Positions 7,214 through 9,760 of a DNA stretch of 9,760 bases are shown piece by piece. The number at the start of each line of letters is the position of its first letter. Position 1 is the first letter of the stretch. The notes beneath the pieces are model-generated. The model was not told the origin of the DNA, did not search any database, and saw nothing but the letters and a program-made list of their open reading frames with translations. The position numbers and the translations under genes were made by a program. The stretch is from NCBI GenBank assembly GCA_003444795.1, contig DLWR01000107.1, positions 1-9,760 of the forward strand. The letters are read 5' to 3'. The stretch comes from Cryomorphaceae bacterium (lineage in GTDB: Bacteria > Bacteroidota > Bacteroidia > Flavobacteriales > Schleiferiaceae).

Positions 7214-7822
7214 ATGAAAGCACTCCACATCGGATTGACAGGCGCCATAGGTTCCGGGAAGTCTACCGTCGCCGCCATGTTGCATGAGATTGGAATTCCC
7301 GTCTATGTGGCTGACGATGCGGCCAAACGACTCATGGTGGAAGATGAAGGACTGAAAGCCGCGATAGAAGACGCCTTTGGGCCAGGAATCTATGTGGAAG
7401 GGCAATTGCAGCGCAAAACCTTGGCCCAACGTGCCTTTTCAAGCCCGGAGGATACCGCTCGAATCAATGCCCTGGTCCATCCCGCGGTTCATGCGGACTT
7501 CGTAGCTTGGCATGCCGCTCAAACCGCTCCCTATATTTTACGCGAGGCGGCCATCCTTTTCGAATCTGGAACCTACCAAACCTGTGACGCCATTGTCGTG
7601 GTTGAGGCGTCCAAAGAAGTCCGCATCCAAAGAGTCATGGCACGGTCGGGAATGACCCGTGAAGAGGTAGAGCAGCGCATGCAACATCAATGGCCGGATG
7701 CCAAGCGTCGCGCACACTTATCCGATCGAGATTTCATTGTGCAGAACGACGAAGATGAGGCCTCCTTGCGTCGTCAAGTGGATGTTTTGCACGAAGAATT
7801 GCTCCAACGCTGCTCACGGTGA
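7214..7822 (+). CDS. coaE: Dephospho-CoA kinase
   Basis: This cytoplasmic enzyme phosphorylates the 3'-hydroxyl of dephospho-CoA with ATP, the final step of coenzyme A synthesis. The 202-residue length is normal for the family. The P-loop G-A-I-G-S-G-K-S is at residues 10-17. The substrate-binding region is V-A-D-D-A-A-K at 32-38 and occupies the place of the usual D-A-D motif. The conserved N-A-L-V-H-P is at 85-90, E-A-A-I-L-F-E-S at 111-118, an Arg-rich lid segment at about 138-156, and F-I-V-Q-N-D at 174-179. The ATG at 7214 puts the P-loop at the usual distance from the N-terminus. The gene follows the terminator of the glycan operon and is not functionally linked to it. Its TGA overlaps the ATG of a small downstream gene by one base. 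Confidence 0.95.
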   Translation: MKALHIGLTGAIGSGKSTVAAMLHEIGIPVYVADDAAKRLMVEDEGLKAAIEDAFGPGIYVEGQLQRKTLAQRAFSSPEDTARINALVHPAVHADFVAWHAAQTAPYILREAAILFESGTYQTCDAIVVVEASKEVRIQRVMARSGMTREEVEQRMQHQWPDAKRRAHLSDRDFIVQNDEDEASLRRQVDVLHEELLQRCSR

Positions 7823-7980
7823 TGGAGAACGAGGCGCCCACCTTTGGACTTCGTTTCGGCTTCTTTCTGGTGCTCACTATTTACATTGGAGCCCTAACAA
7901 GTCTATTGAAGGCGATTCGTTCCATCATGCTCTTTGGCGCCTTCAGTTGGGGCCTATATCTACCAACGAAGACTCCTTAA
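7822..7980 (+). CDS. Small hydrophobic protein, 52 residues, unknown function
   Basis: ATG at 7822-7824 shares its A with the coaE stop codon (TGATG), and the frame runs to TAA at 7978-7980. The product starts with an acidic stretch (M-E-N-E). A hydrophobic segment follows at about residues 8-29, then a short basic link (Lys30, Arg33), a second hydrophobic segment at about 34-47, and a Pro-Thr-Lys-Thr-Pro tail. This fits a small inner-membrane protein with one or two membrane segments. The stop/start overlap argues for translational coupling to coaE, and the frame fills almost all the space up to the convergent pnuC-like gene. I do not recognise the sequence. It could be a chance frame, since it is short and has no visible homologue, so the call rests on position and composition. 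Confidence 0.5.
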   Translation: MENEAPTFGLRFGFFLVLTIYIGALTSLLKAIRSIMLFGAFSWGLYLPTKTP

Positions 7981-8016
7981 ACATTCGAGGTACTGGTACG
8001 CTACCCCTTAAGCCCA

Positions 8017-8727
8017 TTAGGCGTTTTCGGCCTCGTTTTTTCGTACCTGGTGCCAAACTATCCAGCCTAAGAGGGCATTGATGAGGTAAAAGATGTACTT
8101 GGCCACATAGGCAATATTTCCAAAGAGCACATTTTGGTACAATTTGAAGCCGTTGTACACTTCATAGAAGCCCCAAGTATCCGCATACATGCGAGGCATG
8201 TTAAGTGTTCCGGAAAAGGTGAGGGCCGTAATAATGGTGGTCACCCAAAATTTAGAAAGGTCTTCCGCGTAGATTTCATGGGCAAGGTAGCCGGAAAAGC
8301 CGATGTAGTTTAAACCTATGGCCATAACGGTGGCGATGCCAGCGTTGACAAAATACCAATGGTCGAATTTGCGAGGCGTTCGGTTTCCCTTCTTGCGCCA
8401 GAAGTAGAAGGAGGCAATGTTTCCAAAAAAGGAAATGGGGTAGGTGAGTAGGGCAGCCTGATTGCCGAGGTAATAATCTACAACTGTGGTATTCACCGTG
8501 GTCAGTACGCCAATGAGATTTCCCCAGTTGTTTCGTTTGGTGACAAGTCGTGTCGCCATCATGGAAAAAGCTGCGCCGACTGTGGAGAGGATACCAATGG
8601 GAATGCCGTCAATGACGGTCAAGTGGTAGCCCATGGCGATGGAAGCGCTCACGACGATGAGGACCCCCAGGACATCCAGGGTCACGCTTTCGGTAAACTT
8701 TTGCAGTCTAGAAATCACGGCGGGCAT
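8017..8727 (-). CDS. pnuC: PnuC-like nicotinamide riboside/mononucleotide transporter
   Basis: This 236-residue inner-membrane protein has about seven hydrophobic segments. PnuC proteins take up nicotinamide riboside (historically described as mononucleotide) for NAD synthesis. Family-like features are N-N-W-G-N-L-I-G-V-L at 66-75, Y-P-I-S-F-F-G-N with a Trp at 110 closing that helix, and the C-terminal Y-V-A-K-Y-I-F-Y-L-I-N-A-L-L-G-W at 207-222, ending in a Trp and a basic tail. I chose the ATG at 8727 because it overlaps the dapB stop by one base (TAATG on the minus strand). The frame stays open upstream to 8961, but that stretch is low-complexity Cys/Pro/Arg-rich shadow of dapB. Translational coupling to dapB is likely. 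No riboswitch is visible ahead of it. The family call is from memory of the pattern, and exact substrate is uncertain. Confidence 0.75.
   Translation of the reverse strand: MPAVISRLQKFTESVTLDVLGVLIVVSASIAMGYHLTVIDGIPIGILSTVGAAFSMMATRLVTKRNNWGNLIGVLTTVNTTVVDYYLGNQAALLTYPISFFGNIASFYFWRKKGNRTPRKFDHWYFVNAGIATVMAIGLNYIGFSGYLAHEIYAEDLSKFWVTTIITALTFSGTLNMPRMYADTWGFYEVYNGFKLYQNVLFGNIAYVAKYIFYLINALLGWIVWHQVRKNEAENA
8019..8041 (+). terminator. Weak candidate terminator for the coaE unit
   Basis: AGGC at 8019-8022 can pair with GCCT at 8030-8033 around a 7-nt loop, and six T follow at 8036-8041. The stem is only 4 bp and lies within the 3' end of the convergent pnuC-like gene. It sits where the coaE transcript would be expected to end, but it may have no function. 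Confidence 0.25.
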
Positions 8728-9440
8728 TATCGAGCAAATAAGAGATCTGCAAAAGGGTGAATTCCGGGGGGTATGTGAACTGCTTTTTCTGCGGCAATCA
8801 CTGCCCCGAGGGCAAAGCCTGCACGCGGATGTGCAATGTGGTGGAGGCTGAGTTCGTCCACCGAAGAGGAATAGGATACCGTATGCGTTCCAGGGACAGG
8901 ATCTTGGCGGACGGCATTGATGGGCAGCTGGTCCGGACCGGCATTTTGGGACAAGGCCCATCCATGCAGCGCGGGATAAGCGGGTAAAATGCCTTGCGCC
9001 AAGGTGATGGCGGTACCGCTTGGGGCATCCTTTTTGGCGGTGTGGTGCACTTCTTCAATGCCCACTTTGTAGTCCGAATAGGGGGCCATCAAGGCGGCTA
9101 GCTCTTGAGTGATTTGAAATAAGATGTTGACGCCAAGCGAAAAATTGGAGGCATACACCAACGGGGCTTGATGCGCCGCATCTTCGAGCTCCTGCACGCG
9201 GTCAAACCAGCCAGTAGTCACGCAAACCGTGGGTAGACCCATGCCGAGCAACGTGCGAATATTGTCCATCACCGCAGTTGGTTCTGTGAACTCTATGGCC
9301 ACATCCACGCCCGTTAGGGAATGCGCGGCAATGCCCTCGCGCCCAACCTTTGCCACGATTTTATGGCCCCGATCAATGGCGGTGCGCTCTATTTCACGGC
9401 CCATTTTGCCGTATCCGATTATTGCGATGTTCAAGGCCAT
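8727..9440 (-). CDS. dapB: 4-hydroxy-tetrahydrodipicolinate reductase
   Basis: This cytoplasmic enzyme reduces 4-hydroxy-tetrahydrodipicolinate with NAD(P)H in the diaminopimelate/lysine pathway, feeding peptidoglycan and lysine. The Rossmann motif G-Y-G-K-M-G is at residues 9-14. The signature E-V-H-H-T-A-K-K-D-A-P-S-G-T-A is at 130-144, with His132 and Lys136 matching the catalytic pair His159/Lys163 of the E. coli enzyme. At 237 residues it is shorter than the E. coli protein (273), as is common in Bacteroidota. I chose the ATG at 9440 because it puts the Rossmann strand at the normal distance from the N-terminus; ATG at 9446 or TTG at 9452 are alternatives. It overlaps the upstream DUF5683-like gene by 10 nt and the downstream pnuC-like gene by 1 nt. 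Confidence 0.95.
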   Translation of the reverse strand: MALNIAIIGYGKMGREIERTAIDRGHKIVAKVGREGIAAHSLTGVDVAIEFTEPTAVMDNIRTLLGMGLPTVCVTTGWFDRVQELEDAAHQAPLVYASNFSLGVNILFQITQELAALMAPYSDYKVGIEEVHHTAKKDAPSGTAITLAQGILPAYPALHGWALSQNAGPDQLPINAVRQDPVPGTHTVSYSSSVDELSLHHIAHPRAGFALGAVIAAEKAVHIPPGIHPFADLLFAR

Positions 9441-9760
9441 GACCATGTCCAACTAACACCCACAGGTGCCATGGGTTCAACAGAAGGGGAGACCGTGGTG
9501 GTCAGCGTAGGAGTGACGTCAAATTCCACCAGGAAGCCCGATGCGTAGGCGTCCAATATTTGGAAGAGGTAGGCGGCTCCCACTCCCAGAACGGCGTAAT
9601 CCCTAGAACGGCGCGTTTCATTCTTCAACGTGAAAAGCTGGGCGTCTGTAAAACGACCACTAAACTCATCCACCGTTAATGGGTCATTGTCGTAGCGGAG
9701 GTCAATGGCAGTATTCAGTCGGTTTAGGGTAGCTTGGTTGGTGTAGAGAAAATACCCGGA
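9431..9760 (-). CDS. DUF5683-like protein, C-terminal part
   Basis: The frame is open from the right edge to TGA at 9433-9431, giving 109 visible residues, and the true start lies beyond the window. The GTG at 9673 is internal to the open frame. The visible part has T-R-R-S-R-D followed by a short hydrophobic segment, then A-Y-L-F-Q-I-L-D-A-Y and V-E-F-D-V, a pattern I recognise from the C-terminus of DUF5683 proteins, where a D-A-x-V-x-A-x-L-x-x-F-D stretch is typical. These proteins are of unknown function, found in Bacteroidota, and often coded just upstream of dapB and downstream of parA/parB. The arrangement here fits. The stop lies inside dapB, which points to coupled translation. The family assignment is from pattern memory. 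Confidence 0.75.
   Translation of the reverse strand, partial: SGYFLYTNQATLNRLNTAIDLRYDNDPLTVDEFSGRFTDAQLFTLKNETRRSRDYAVLGVGAAYLFQILDAYASGFLVEFDVTPTLTTTVSPSVEPMAPVGVSWTWSWP

Noticed and set aside
7989..8006. Small inverted repeat GGTA...TACC between the convergent units
   Set aside because: The stem is only 4 bp and has no T-run in either direction, so it does not support a terminator or operator call.
7698..8081. Plus-strand open frame of 127 codons across the end of coaE
   Set aside because: It runs through coaE, the small gene and the convergent pnuC-like gene in a different frame, and its product has no recognisable feature.
8728..8961. Upstream extension of the pnuC-like gene to 8961
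   Set aside because: The added 78 residues are Cys/Pro/Arg-rich and overlap dapB in another frame. The ATG at 8727 gives a normal PnuC length and a TAATG junction.

Overview
The window looks like chromosomal DNA from a member of the Bacteroidota, probably a Flavobacteriales-like lineage. The grounds are a DUF5683-type gene directly upstream of dapB (a neighbourhood I associate with this phylum), lipoproteins with short Bacteroidota-style lipoboxes, outer-membrane barrels ending in Phe, a BglX-type GH3 enzyme at the end of a binding-protein operon, and start codons without a clear Shine-Dalgarno sequence. Base composition is near 50% GC by eye. No rRNA, tRNA, insertion sequence, CRISPR array or phage gene is visible.

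Left part, 1-7169, plus strand: a tightly packed five-gene operon ending in a good intrinsic terminator. It encodes the C-terminal part of an outer-membrane barrel protein (running off the left edge), a second complete barrel protein with a signal peptide, a lipoprotein with a galactose-binding-like sandwich, a second lipoprotein joining a galactose-binding-like domain to a CBM9-like domain, and a secreted GH3 beta-glucosidase-type enzyme. Gene junctions are 2 nt apart, overlapping by 17 nt, overlapping by 1 nt, and 18 nt apart. The layout resembles a small glycan-utilisation locus: barrels for passage or assembly, lipoproteins for glycan capture, GH3 for cleavage. No SusD-type protein is visible, and neither barrel is recognisable as SusC from what can be read. 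This is the most interesting part of the window.

Middle part, 7170-7980, plus strand: coaE (dephospho-CoA kinase, last step of CoA synthesis), followed with a 1-nt stop/start overlap by a 52-codon gene for a small hydrophobic protein.

Right part, 8017-9760, minus strand: a convergent operon read from the right edge, with a DUF5683-like gene (partial), dapB (lysine/diaminopimelate synthesis) and a PnuC-like transporter for NAD precursors. Neighbouring genes overlap by 10 nt and 1 nt, so translational coupling is likely. The plus and minus transcription units meet in the 36 bases between 7980 and 8017.

There is no gene-free stretch over 300 bases; the longest gap is 7132-7213.
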